Source: Oscillospiraceae bacterium (GTDB taxonomy: Bacteria > Bacillota > Clostridia > Oscillospirales > CAG-382). From it: a stretch of 64,000 nt of DNA. The stretch covers positions 1 through 64,000 of the forward strand of contig SVRW01000003.1 of the NCBI GenBank assembly GCA_015064625.1. Direction: 5' to 3'. Under the pieces are notes generated by a model. It made no database searches, had not been told where the DNA came from, and was given only the letters and a program-made list of their open reading frames with translations. Below are positions 22,925 through 32,026 of the stretch, piece after piece; position 1 is the stretch's first letter; each line of letters opens with the position of its first letter. The position numbers and the translations under genes are program-made.

Positions 22925-23890
22925 ATGAAATTATCTGTTTTGACAGTTCCCCTTCAGGGCGTTTCCGCTGACGAGGCTTTCAAATACTTAAGTTCTCTCG
23001 GTGTGGAAGCCGTTGAATTGGGAACAGGCGGTTATACAAATCATAACCATTGTAACCCCGATATTCTTTTGAACGATGAAAGCAAAATCGATGCCCTCAA
23101 AGCATCTCTTGACAAATACGGCTTGGAAATAAGCGCGCTTTCTTGTCATGGAAACCCCGTTCATCCCGATAAAGCTGTTGCAAAGGAATATCATGACGTT
23201 TACGTTAAAACCTGCAAGCTTGCAAAGAAGCTTGGAGTTAAAACTGTAGTTACTTTCTCAGGTTGTCCCGGCGACAGCGAAAACTCGATCCGTCCCAACT
23301 GGGTAACTATTTCATGGCCTCCCGAATATGGCGAGACTTTGGATTATCAGTGGAACGACGTTCTTATTCCTTATTGGAAATCTGCTGCAGAAATAGCAAA
23401 TGAAAACGGAGTTGAAAAAATCGCTTTCGAAATGCATCCAGGCTTTTGCGTTTATAACCCTGCAACAATGCTCAGACTCAGAGAAGCTGTAGGACCTATC
23501 CTTGGCGCAAACTTTGACCCTTCACATCTTATATGGCAGGGTATGGATCCTGTCGCCGCTCTTAAAGAGCTTAAAGGCGCAGTTTATCATTTCCACGCTA
23601 AAGATACAAAGGTTGATCCTTATAATAAGGCGAAAAACGGTGTTCTTGATACAGGTAAATACGGTGACCTTTCCGACAGAAGCTGGGTGTTCAGAACCGT
23701 TGGTTACGGTACAGATATGAATGCTTGGAAGGATATTATGTCAACGCTCCGCCTTATCGGATATGACGGTGCAGTAAGCATTGAACATGAAGATGGACTT
23801 ATGTCAATAAAGCAGGGTCTTGAAAAAGCTATAGCCTTTATGAAAGAGGTTATGATAACTGAAAAACCTGCTGAAATGTGGTGGGCGTAG
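22925..23890 (+). CDS. Sugar phosphate isomerase/epimerase family TIM barrel (second)
   Basis: 321-residue TIM barrel with the divalent-metal ligands in FEMHPGFCVYNP (~residue 160), NFDPSHLIWQGMDP (~198), FHAKDTKVD (~228) and VSIEHEDG (~283). It is longer than the first isomerase and only distantly similar, so it is not a simple duplicate. GAGGAG precedes the ATG. It is last in the operon, which ends at a large nested palindrome (23897-24125). Confidence 0.88.
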   Translation: MKLSVLTVPLQGVSADEAFKYLSSLGVEAVELGTGGYTNHNHCNPDILLNDESKIDALKASLDKYGLEISALSCHGNPVHPDKAVAKEYHDVYVKTCKLAKKLGVKTVVTFSGCPGDSENSIRPNWVTISWPPEYGETLDYQWNDVLIPYWKSAAEIANENGVEKIAFEMHPGFCVYNPATMLRLREAVGPILGANFDPSHLIWQGMDPVAALKELKGAVYHFHAKDTKVDPYNKAKNGVLDTGKYGDLSDRSWVFRTVGYGTDMNAWKDIMSTLRLIGYDGAVSIEHEDGLMSIKQGLEKAIAFMKEVMITEKPAEMWWA

Positions 23891-23896
23891 GAATTT

Positions 23897-24125
23897 AATT
23901 CGGAATGCGGAATTCGGAATTCGGAATAATGGGCTAACGTTAAACGCATTAGGCGGTATAAATTCATATTTCAGAATAATAAATCGCTCGGTTCGGGGTT
24001 ATACCTTGAATCGAGCGATTTCTGATTATATGACTATAATTTAATTATACCGTTTTATAATATTTTTTCGACCGAAGTGAGAAAAATTTCCATAATTCCG
24101 CATTCCGAATTCCGAATTACGCATT
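23897..24125. repeat. Nested palindromic element with CGGAATT-rich ends (MITE-like)
   Basis: The left end (23898-23928, GAATGCGGAATTCGGAATTCGG) is the inverted complement of the right end (24094-24125). Inside, CGGTATAAATT pairs with AATTATACCG, and at the centre AATCGCTCG-GTTC pairs with GAATCGAGCGATT. The element therefore folds into one long interrupted stem. The right half also carries GACCGAAGTGAGAAAAATTTCC, a piece of the palindromic module found in the hairpin arrays at 3.2, 28.6 and 52.5 kb. It lies between the isomerase operon and the aminotransferase promoter. Confidence 0.75.
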
Positions 24126-24137
24126 GACAAATTGCCC

Positions 24138-24166
24138 TTGACATTTAGAAAAAAATGGGTTATAAT
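24138..24166 (+). promoter_or_regulatory. Consensus sigma-A promoter
   Basis: TTGACA (24138-24143) and TATAAT (24161-24166), spacer 17 bp, drive the aminotransferase and probably trpS and the topoisomerase genes behind it. Confidence 0.85.
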
Positions 24167-24212
24167 TACTATGTTTAAATATGCGACATTTTAAGGAAAG
24201 GTGTTTTTTGTA

Positions 24213-25445
24213 ATGAGCAGTTTTATAAATTTTGAAAACGCAAATAACTTACTTAATGCAGAAATTGATTTTTCAAATAAAGTGAGCGGACTTAAACCTT
24301 CCGCTATACGTGAAATATTCAAATCTCTTTCAGACCCTGAAATGATATCCTTTGCCGCGGGTAACCCTTCGCCTCTTTCTTTCCCTACAGAGCAAATTAA
24401 GGAAATTGCAGGCGATATCTTTACAAACAGACCTGTTGAGGCTTTGCAGTATAGCATAACCGAAGGATATCCAAAATTGAGAACACAAGTTGAAGACCGT
24501 CTCAAAAGTAAATTCGGAATCAATATGGACGGTATGACTACAATTATTACAACGGGCGGACAGCAGGGTATTGACCTTACGGCAAAGGCTCTCTGTAACG
24601 AAGGAGATATTATCATTACGGAAAATCCTTCCTTTATCGGTGCGCTTAACGCTTTCAGAGCATATAACGTTGATATAAGAGGGGTTGACCTTGAAGACGA
24701 TGGAATGAACCTTTGTCAGCTTGAAAAGATTCTTTCTGAAAACAAAAACGTTAAAATGATTTATACTATTCCTACCTTCCATAACCCGGGCGGAATTACA
24801 GCTTCCGTTGAAAAAAGAAAAGCGGTTATAGCCTTGGCGGAAAAATACGGTGTAATAATTCTTGAGGATAACCCATACGGAGAATTGAGATTCTCAGGCG
24901 AAGACGTTCCAACTATGAAATCCCTTGATAAAAACGGAGTTGTGGTTTATTGTTCTTCGTTCTCAAAGATTCTTTCCGCAGGTATGAGAGTAGGTTTCCT
25001 TTGCGGAAGAAGCGATATAATTCAGAAGGTTGTTGTTGCAAAGCAGGTAAACGACGTTCATACGAATATTTTCTTCCAGCTTCTTGCTTCTGATTTTATT
25101 TCCAAATATAGCTTGGACGACCACATAAAAGGTATCAGAAAGCTTTATTTTGATAAATGTTCACTTATGCTTTCTGAAATGGATAAGCATTTCCCCAAGC
25201 ATATCAAATATACCCGTCCCGAAGGTGGACTTTTCATCTGGGTAACTATGCCAGAAAAATACGATGCGGATTTGTTCGCAAAAGAGGGCGTTGCTTCAAA
25301 AGTTGCCGTAGTTTCGGGTACTGCATTTACTCCAAAGCAGGGTGATAAGAGCTCATCTTTCAGAATGAATTATTCCACTCCCTCTGACGAGCAGATAATT
25401 TTGGGTGTAGAAAGACTTGGAAAGCTTCTTGAAAGGTACGAATAA
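24213..25445 (+). CDS. PLP-dependent class I/II aminotransferase
   Basis: 410 residues from ATG 24213; the in-frame GTG at 24201 directly abuts the AAGGAAAGG and is not favoured. It is fold-type I: FAAGNPSPLSFP at the N-terminus, TTGGQQGIDL (~residue 110), IPTFHNPGG (~190), LEDNPYGELRF (~218) and the PLP lysine in SSFSKILSAGMRVGF (~245), followed by RPEGGLFIW (~330). The pattern resembles the LysN/MocR-type and 2-aminoadipate aminotransferase group, without the GntR domain. The substrate is uncertain. It is separated from trpS by 2 bp only. Confidence 0.9.
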   Translation: MSSFINFENANNLLNAEIDFSNKVSGLKPSAIREIFKSLSDPEMISFAAGNPSPLSFPTEQIKEIAGDIFTNRPVEALQYSITEGYPKLRTQVEDRLKSKFGINMDGMTTIITTGGQQGIDLTAKALCNEGDIIITENPSFIGALNAFRAYNVDIRGVDLEDDGMNLCQLEKILSENKNVKMIYTIPTFHNPGGITASVEKRKAVIALAEKYGVIILEDNPYGELRFSGEDVPTMKSLDKNGVVVYCSSFSKILSAGMRVGFLCGRSDIIQKVVVAKQVNDVHTNIFFQLLASDFISKYSLDDHIKGIRKLYFDKCSLMLSEMDKHFPKHIKYTRPEGGLFIWVTMPEKYDADLFAKEGVASKVAVVSGTAFTPKQGDKSSSFRMNYSTPSDEQIILGVERLGKLLERYE

Positions 25446-25447
25446 AA

Positions 25448-26461
25448 ATGGATAAGAATATAAATTCCACAGAGAAAAAGAAAGTTATATTTTCGGGCAT
25501 ACAGCCCTCGGGAAATCTTACTATTGGTAATTATATCGGTGCTGTAAGAAACTGGATCGATTTGCAGAATGAATATTATTGCTATTTCTGCGTTGTTGAT
25601 CTTCACGCTATAACCGTAAGACAAGTTCCCGCAGATTTAAGAAAGAGAACTAAAGAGGTTCTTGCAATTTATCTTGCCGCAGGAATTGACCCCGAAAAGA
25701 ACGTTATGTTTGTACAGAGTCATGTTCCAGCCCATGCAGAATTGGCTTGGGTGCTTAATTGCTATACTATGTTCGGTGAGCTTTCCAGAATGACACAGTT
25801 CAAGGATAAAAGCCGTCTCCATAGCGATAATATCAACGCAGGTCTTTTCACGTATCCCGTTCTTATGGCGGCTGATATTCTTCTTTATCAGACAGACCTC
25901 GTTCCCACGGGACAGGATCAGAAACAACATATAGAGCTTGCACGCGATATTGCAAACCGTTTTAATGCGGTTTATAGTCCTACGTTCGTTGAACCTCAAC
26001 CGTATATTCCGAAAACAACGGCAAAAATTATGTCCCTTTCCGACCCAACGAAGAAAATGAGCAAATCAGATTTCGGCGGCGGAAGCGTTGGTATTCTTGA
26101 TTCAAGAGATGATATAATAAGAAAGATAAAGAGAGCCGTTACCGATTCGGGTTCAGAGGTTTGCTACGGAGAGGGAAAAGATGGAATAAACAATCTTCTC
26201 AATATATATACGGCTTTCAGCGGAAAAACACCTGAAGAAGCCGAAAAGGAATTTGCAGGCGTTGGCTACGGCGTTTTCAAAGAAGCTGTAGGCGAAACAG
26301 TTGCTGATTCTCTTAAAGAAATACAGGAAAAATTCAAAATGTATATGGATGATAAGGATTTTCTCGACGGACTTATGGAGAAAAATGCAGAAATTGCATA
26401 TTCCAATGCCAGAAAAACGCTTAGCAAGGTATACAGAAAAGTTGGTTTCTATCATCCTTAA
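25448..26461 (+). CDS. trpS: Tryptophanyl-tRNA synthetase
   Basis: 337-residue class Ic aminoacyl-tRNA synthetase that charges tRNA-Trp. The HIGH-equivalent is in FSGIQPSGNLTIGNYIGA (~residue 14-31), GQDQKQHIELARDIA is at ~155, and KMSKS is in PTKKMSKSDF (~203). The length and the C-terminal helical region are normal. It directly follows the aminotransferase. I see no T-box leader, so expression appears to depend on the upstream promoter. Confidence 0.96.
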   Translation: MDKNINSTEKKKVIFSGIQPSGNLTIGNYIGAVRNWIDLQNEYYCYFCVVDLHAITVRQVPADLRKRTKEVLAIYLAAGIDPEKNVMFVQSHVPAHAELAWVLNCYTMFGELSRMTQFKDKSRLHSDNINAGLFTYPVLMAADILLYQTDLVPTGQDQKQHIELARDIANRFNAVYSPTFVEPQPYIPKTTAKIMSLSDPTKKMSKSDFGGGSVGILDSRDDIIRKIKRAVTDSGSEVCYGEGKDGINNLLNIYTAFSGKTPEEAEKEFAGVGYGVFKEAVGETVADSLKEIQEKFKMYMDDKDFLDGLMEKNAEIAYSNARKTLSKVYRKVGFYHP

Positions 26462-26505
26462 TATTGAGTTTACCTTGATTGATTACACTATTCGGAGGAA
26501 AAACT

Positions 26506-28494
26506 GTGTCAAATAAAAAAGCGGATTATAACGATCAGACTATAGTCGCCCTTAAAGGCGCGGACCGTGTCCGTAAACGCCCTGCGGTTATTTTTGGCTC
26601 GGACGGTATTGAGGGATGCGAGCATTCCTTCTTTGAAATCCTTTCAAACTCCGTTGACGAGGCGAGAGAAGGCTATGGAAGCACTATAAACGTAACCGTT
26701 GATAAAGACGGAGTTATGAGCGTTGAAGACTTCGGCAGAGGCGTTCCTATGGATTGGAACGAAAACGAACAGCAGTATAACTGGTTCCTTATCTTCTGCG
26801 AAATATATGCGGGCGGAAAATATAATAATGAAGACGGTGGGGCTTACGAGTATTCCTTGGGTCTTAACGGTCTCGGTGCTTGTGCAACACAGTATGCTTC
26901 CGAATTTATGGAGGTCGTTTCCTGCTCAAAGGGTGTGAAATCCTCCGTTAAGTTCAGAAAAGGTGCTCCCGTAACGGAGCTTGAAAAAGAGCCTTGTGCA
27001 AGAAACAAAACGGGAACTTTTATAAAATGGAAACCTGACAGAGAGGTTTTCACCGATACGGATATCCCTCTTGAATTTTTCAGAAACACCTTGAAAAAAC
27101 AAGCTGTTGTAAATAACGGATTGAAGTTCACTCTGAAATATGAGATGAAAAACGGTGAAACCTTTAAGGAAGAATATTTTTACGAGCAGGGAATCACAGA
27201 CTATATAAAGGAAATAGTAGGTGATACAGCTCTTAATGAGCCAGTTCTCTATACTGCCGAGCGTATGGGCAGAGACAGAGACGACAAAAAGGATTATAAG
27301 CTGAAAATAAATTTCTCCTTTGCTTTTTCAACGGAAGCCGCTAAAATCGAGTATTATCACAACTCATCGTTCCTTGAACATGGCGGTTCTCCCGATAAAG
27401 CAACCCGTTCCGCTTTCGTCAGTTCTTTTGATAAATGTATCAAGAATATGCCCAAAAGTAACAAGAACGAAAGCAAAATAACGTTCAGCGATATTGAAGA
27501 ATCATTGGTTCTTGTTGTAAATTCCTTCTCAACTCAGACATCCTACGAAAACCAAACGAAAAAGGCAATAACGAATACCTTTATAACAAAAGCAATGACG
27601 GATTTCTTTTCCAAAACGTTGGAGGCTTTCTTTGCAGAGCATCCCTCGGAAACGGAAAAAATCTGTAACCGCATACTTATAAATAAAAGAAGCAGAGAAT
27701 CTGCGGAGCATTTAAGACGTGACGTTAAGAAAAAGCTTACGACCACTCTTGATATAAACAATACGGTAGAAAAGTTCGTTCCATGCAGAAGCAAGGACCC
27801 TGAAATTTGCGAGCTTTATATAGTTGAGGGTGATTCCGCTATGTCAAGCTGTAAAACTGCAAGAAACTCCGAATTTCAGGCAATAATGCCCGTAAGAGGT
27901 AAAACCTTCAACTGTCTGAAGGCTAATTCTCTTGAAAAGATTCTTCAAAGCGATATTATAACTGATTTGCTGAAGGTTATCGGTTGCGGTGTTGAGATAA
28001 AAGGGAAGGGAGCGAGTAAGTTTGCCGCTTTCGATATGAAGCTTTTGCGTTGGAATAAGATTATTATCTGTACCGATGCAGACGAAGACGGATACCATAT
28101 CAGAACCCTTATTCTGACTTTGTTTTATACCTTGCTTCCAACTCTTATCAAAGAAGGAAGAATATATATTGCAGAAACGCCTCTTTTCGAGATAGTTTCA
28201 AAAGAAAAGTCCTATTTCGCATATAACGAAGCGGAAAAGGTTCAGATCCTCGAAGAGCTTGGTAACGCAAAATATACAATTCACCGTTCAAAAGGCTTGG
28301 GTGAAAACAATGCGGATATGATGTCCCTCACCACTATGGCACCAGAAACGAGAAGACTTGTGAGAATCATACCTTCCGATAACGAGGAACATACGGACTT
28401 TTTGTTCAATGCTCTCCTTGGAAGCGATATCGATTCAAGAAAAGAATATATATCAAAGCATGGAGCAAAGTACGTGGATATGGCGGACGTGTAG
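26506..28494 (+). CDS. parE: DNA topoisomerase IV (type IIA) subunit B
   Basis: 662-residue ATPase subunit, starting at GTG 26506 behind CGGAGGA. GHKL ATPase motifs: FEILSNSVDEA (~residue 42), VEDFGRGVPMD (~70) and SLGLNGLGACA (~120). The TOPRIM domain has VEGDSAMSS (~443) and TDADEDGYH (~530), and the C-terminus is the short GyrB_C. It is atypical: the ATP lid reads GLNGLGA rather than the usual GLHGVG(A/S), and the transducer (NSFSTQTSYENQTKKAIT) is diverged. It pairs with the A subunit 282 bp downstream. It resembles a divergent type IIA pair seen in Clostridia rather than canonical gyrase. Confidence 0.88.
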   Translation: MSNKKADYNDQTIVALKGADRVRKRPAVIFGSDGIEGCEHSFFEILSNSVDEAREGYGSTINVTVDKDGVMSVEDFGRGVPMDWNENEQQYNWFLIFCEIYAGGKYNNEDGGAYEYSLGLNGLGACATQYASEFMEVVSCSKGVKSSVKFRKGAPVTELEKEPCARNKTGTFIKWKPDREVFTDTDIPLEFFRNTLKKQAVVNNGLKFTLKYEMKNGETFKEEYFYEQGITDYIKEIVGDTALNEPVLYTAERMGRDRDDKKDYKLKINFSFAFSTEAAKIEYYHNSSFLEHGGSPDKATRSAFVSSFDKCIKNMPKSNKNESKITFSDIEESLVLVVNSFSTQTSYENQTKKAITNTFITKAMTDFFSKTLEAFFAEHPSETEKICNRILINKRSRESAEHLRRDVKKKLTTTLDINNTVEKFVPCRSKDPEICELYIVEGDSAMSSCKTARNSEFQAIMPVRGKTFNCLKANSLEKILQSDIITDLLKVIGCGVEIKGKGASKFAAFDMKLLRWNKIIICTDADEDGYHIRTLILTLFYTLLPTLIKEGRIYIAETPLFEIVSKEKSYFAYNEAEKVQILEELGNAKYTIHRSKGLGENNADMMSLTTMAPETRRLVRIIPSDNEEHTDFLFNALLGSDIDSRKEYISKHGAKYVDMADV

Positions 28495-28740
28495 CAAAAA
28501 CTTCGTTTTTGCAATGAAATCCGAAACTGCGTTTCGGGTGAAATCCGCTTTCGCGGATGAAATGTTGGCTTTGCCAACGTGAAGTTTTTGACTTCGTCAA
28601 AAGTTATGGTAGCTTTCCTCGCTTCTCTCGAAAAGCATTTATATAAAATATTTTTCGAAACGAAGTGAGAAAAATTTCCTTCCCTCCTGCCTTCTGCCTT
28701 CTGCCTCTTGCCTCCTGCCTGAGCGTAGCGGCCTGCCTTG
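28494..28740. repeat. Hairpin array with palindromic module and heptamer repeats inside the topoisomerase operon
   Basis: The first hairpin, GCAAAAAC/GTTTTTGC, begins on the last base of the parE stop codon. Then come CCGAAAC/GTTTCGG, ATCCGC/GCGGAT, GTTGGC/GCCAAC and TTTTGAC/GTCAAAA, spaced by TGAAAT or TGAAGT. The palindromic module seen at 3.2 kb follows in reverse orientation (about 28600-28682). Finally there are five 7-bp units of the form CTYYTGC (28684-28718) and a CTGAAGGC-type inverted repeat. Confidence 0.8.
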
Positions 28741-28776
28741 CTGAAGGCAATTAAATTTAATGTAAAGGAAAAGGAT

Positions 28777-30990
28777 ATGGCAAAAAGAAAAAAGCCGATG
28801 CCTAAATTTGTTGAGGCGGCGGTTGAAAATATAGAGGTAACAAACGTTCTGGAAAAGAATTTTATGCCATACGCCATGAGCGTTATCATTTCCAGAGCTA
28901 TTCCCGAAATAGACGGCTTCAAGCCTTCCCAAAGAAAGATTCTTTATACAATGTATAAAAAAGGCTTGCTCGGCGGAGCGTTTGCCAAATCAGCTATAGT
29001 TTCGGGCGCGGCAATGGTTTATAACCCTCACGGTGATGCCGCTAACTATGAAACAATGGTGAGACTCACCAAAGGCAGAGAATCTCTTCTCCATCCTTTT
29101 GTTGATTCTAAAGGAACTTTCGGTAAACATTACTCCGATACGCCTTGTGCCGCTTCACGTTATACCGAAGTAAGGCTGATGAAATTCTGCGAGGAGATTT
29201 TCGGAGGTATTGACCGTGATTCCGTGGATTTTGTACCTAACTTTGATAACACGGAAACCGAACCTACAATATTGCCTGTAAGCTTTCCTAATATACTTGT
29301 GTCTCCAAACTCGGGTATTGCCGTAAGCCTTGCAAGTAATATCTGTTCCTTCAACCTTGGGGAAATATGTGACGTAACCACGGCTTATCTGAAAAATGAG
29401 AAAATAACTATCGACGAGGTTCTGGACATATTGAAAGCTCCCGATTTCTCAACGGGAGGACTTCTCATCTATGACAGAGAAAAGCTGAAGGAAATATATC
29501 AAACGGGTAAAGGAAGCTTTAAGGTAAGAGCAAAATATTCCTTTGACCCTTCTTATAACTGTATTGAAGTAACGGAAATTCCCTATACTACCACAGTTGA
29601 AAAAATAAGGGATTCCATTGTTGCTCTCGTCAAAAAAGGCTCGGTTCGTGATATAACTGACGTTCGTGACGAAATTGACATAAACGGTCTGAAGCTTACT
29701 ATTGACTTGAAAAAGGGCGCAAATCCTGAAAAGATAATGGCAAAGCTTTTCAAATCAACGCCTCTTGAGGATTCATTCCCTTGCAATTTCAACGTGCTTG
29801 TGGGCGGTGTTCCTCGTCTTATGGGAATTACGGATATTCTCGAAGAATGGTGTGCATTCCGTGAGGAATGTCTGAGACGTGAATTTTTGTTTGAGCTTAA
29901 CAAAAAGAGAGAAAAACTTCATCTTCTTTTCGGCTTGAAGGAAATTCTGCTTGATATTGATAAAGCTATAAGAATTGTCAGAAATACGGAAAACGATGCG
30001 GAAGTCGTTCCAAACTTGATGGCTGGCTTCGGAATAGATCAAGTTCAGGCTGAATACGTTGCTGAAATAAAGTTGAGAAACTTGAATAAACAGTACATCT
30101 TAAAGCGTCTTGACGAGATAGAAGATCTTGAAAAGCGTATAAACGAGCTTAATGAGCTTCTTGATTCGCCTAAAAAGATAAAGAAATATATAATAAAACA
30201 GCTCTCTAAAATAAAGGAAAAATATGCTATTCCCCGTAAGACCTTTTTCCTTACGGAAGTTGAGGAATACGTGGAAACGGCGGAGGATATTCCCGATTAT
30301 CCCGTTGTTATGTTCCTTTCAAAAGAGGGATACTTCAAGAAATGCACACCTGCTTCTCTCAGAGGAAATGACGTACAAAGCTATAAAGAGGGAGATGAGC
30401 TTCTTTTCTCCCGCGAAACAACCAATAAAGCTTCCCTTATATTCTTTACAACAAAGGGGCAGGTTTATAAATCCCGCATGAATGATTTTACAGAAGTAAA
30501 GGCTTCTGCTCTTGGAGACTATATTCCTACCGCCTTGAATTTTGAGGATGGCGAAAGGGTTGTTGCAGGCTTCTGCATTGATAATTATGAAGGCGGGTAT
30601 ACACTTTTCTTCGAAAACGGAAAGGCTGTAAGAATCCCTGCAAAATCCTATGAAACTAAATTGAACCGTAAAAAGCTTTCTTCCGCTTTCTACGACGGTT
30701 CTCCTGCAGTTGCAATTTATCAGAGCGAAACGGCAAAGGAATACCTTATGCTGTCAGATGCAGGAAAAGCGCTTCTTGTCAAGGAAACACAAATTGTGGA
30801 AAAATCCACCAGATCTTCCATGGGTGCTTCCGTTATGACACTTAAAGGAAATCAAAAGGTTGAAAAGGTAACTCCTTACGACCCTGAAAAGAATAAACTT
30901 ACGAAAGAATCCAAATACAGAAAGTCAAAGCTTCCCTCTGCGGGAGCTGCTTTCGAGGAACTGGAAGCAAAACAGCAAACGCTGTTTTAG
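28777..30990 (+). CDS. parC: DNA topoisomerase IV (type IIA) subunit A
   Basis: 737 residues from ATG 28777 (AAAGGAAAAGG upstream); an in-frame TTG at 28738 lies in repeat DNA and is rejected. It is the breakage-reunion subunit: MPYAMSVIISRAIPEIDGFKPSQRKILY at ~30-57, the catalytic tyrosine in PCAASRYTEVRL (~residue 128), then a coiled-coil (EIEDLEKRINELNELL, ~445). The C-terminal domain is short (~200 residues, a few beta-blade motifs such as YTLFFENGKAVRI), and no gyrase QRRGGKG box is seen, so decatenation rather than supercoiling is the expected activity. It is the partner of the B subunit upstream. Confidence 0.88.
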   Translation: MAKRKKPMPKFVEAAVENIEVTNVLEKNFMPYAMSVIISRAIPEIDGFKPSQRKILYTMYKKGLLGGAFAKSAIVSGAAMVYNPHGDAANYETMVRLTKGRESLLHPFVDSKGTFGKHYSDTPCAASRYTEVRLMKFCEEIFGGIDRDSVDFVPNFDNTETEPTILPVSFPNILVSPNSGIAVSLASNICSFNLGEICDVTTAYLKNEKITIDEVLDILKAPDFSTGGLLIYDREKLKEIYQTGKGSFKVRAKYSFDPSYNCIEVTEIPYTTTVEKIRDSIVALVKKGSVRDITDVRDEIDINGLKLTIDLKKGANPEKIMAKLFKSTPLEDSFPCNFNVLVGGVPRLMGITDILEEWCAFREECLRREFLFELNKKREKLHLLFGLKEILLDIDKAIRIVRNTENDAEVVPNLMAGFGIDQVQAEYVAEIKLRNLNKQYILKRLDEIEDLEKRINELNELLDSPKKIKKYIIKQLSKIKEKYAIPRKTFFLTEVEEYVETAEDIPDYPVVMFLSKEGYFKKCTPASLRGNDVQSYKEGDELLFSRETTNKASLIFFTTKGQVYKSRMNDFTEVKASALGDYIPTALNFEDGERVVAGFCIDNYEGGYTLFFENGKAVRIPAKSYETKLNRKKLSSAFYDGSPAVAIYQSETAKEYLMLSDAGKALLVKETQIVEKSTRSSMGASVMTLKGNQKVEKVTPYDPEKNKLTKESKYRKSKLPSAGAAFEELEAKQQTLF

Positions 30991-31008
30991 CAATGAAAGG
31001 AAATAATT

Positions 31009-32001
31009 TTGACTGACGCAAAAACTAAAAGCAGTAATTATATAATATATATGATACTCGTCGTTGCAATAGGCGTAATAACCGCATCTACGGGAGATAT
31101 TTCCCAGACAATGCTTTCTGCTGCAGCAGGCGGCGGTCTCTTTGCCGCTTTATGTATGACGAAGCGGAAAATATGGGCTTCTCTTATACCCGTTATAGCA
31201 ACGCCTGGAATTGTCTACCTTATGACTCGAAGTCTTGACTGTACGGCTTTGTCCTTGTCATTTTTGCCAGTAGGTCTTTTGGTATATTATGGAATGGCGA
31301 AAAAGCTTTCCAGAATGCAGACAGTAATCAGAGTTTTAGGTGTTATGCTTTTGTTTTACGGGGCTGTTCAGGCGGTATACGTTTACGTACTTTTCGGCAG
31401 TCTTACCCCTGAAACCATTTCAAAATTCGTTGAATTGAATCTTGATGTGTTCAGAATATTCTACTCACAGTTGAGAGAGTTCTATATAGCAAATGGACTG
31501 GAAATAGACAAGCTTTTCACAGAGGAGCTTATTGAACACGTAATCGAAGAAACGAGAGTTATGTGGTTTGGATACGCATTGGCTGCTTTTGGAGTTTTGG
31601 GATTCGTTTCAACAGCTATTGCAAAGGCGTTATGCAAAAAAGAAGGAGCTTTCCCAAAAGAATGCGGAGATTGGAAACTGGTTTTTTCAAAAGTCGGTGC
31701 GTTGGTGTTCATTTTTGCATATATTGCAGGAAACCTTTACTCATCTGAAACCGAAGGACTTTATCTTGCATTTGCTATAAATGCAATATGCTTCGGTCTT
31801 TCACCAGCAGTTCTGTATATGGGAGCATCAAAAATTCTTGGGAAAATCCGTGCATCAAAGAGAACGAGTGCATTGATAACGTTCCTCATAGCTATATCGG
31901 TTTTCGGACATTACGTTTTACTCTTTATGCTTATTGTGGGAATATATGTAACTCTTACCTATGAAGAAAAAGATGCGGTGAGTCCTACTGAAGAAAAATA
32001 A
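31009..32001 (+). CDS. DUF2232 (YybS-like) membrane protein
   Basis: 330-residue protein with about eight hydrophobic segments spread over the whole length. The start is TTG 31009, 6 bp after GAAAGGA. It precedes gdpP, rplI and dnaB, the place held by yybS in Bacillus, and the C-terminal region (LITFLIAISVFGHYVLLFMLIVGIYVTL) is like the family. The function of YybS/DUF2232 proteins is not well defined. The assignment rests on topology and gene order. Confidence 0.75.
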   Translation: MTDAKTKSSNYIIYMILVVAIGVITASTGDISQTMLSAAAGGGLFAALCMTKRKIWASLIPVIATPGIVYLMTRSLDCTALSLSFLPVGLLVYYGMAKKLSRMQTVIRVLGVMLLFYGAVQAVYVYVLFGSLTPETISKFVELNLDVFRIFYSQLREFYIANGLEIDKLFTEELIEHVIEETRVMWFGYALAAFGVLGFVSTAIAKALCKKEGAFPKECGDWKLVFSKVGALVFIFAYIAGNLYSSETEGLYLAFAINAICFGLSPAVLYMGASKILGKIRASKRTSALITFLIAISVFGHYVLLFMLIVGIYVTLTYEEKDAVSPTEEK

Positions 32002-32026
32002 AAAAGTTTAAATTCGAGGAAAATTT

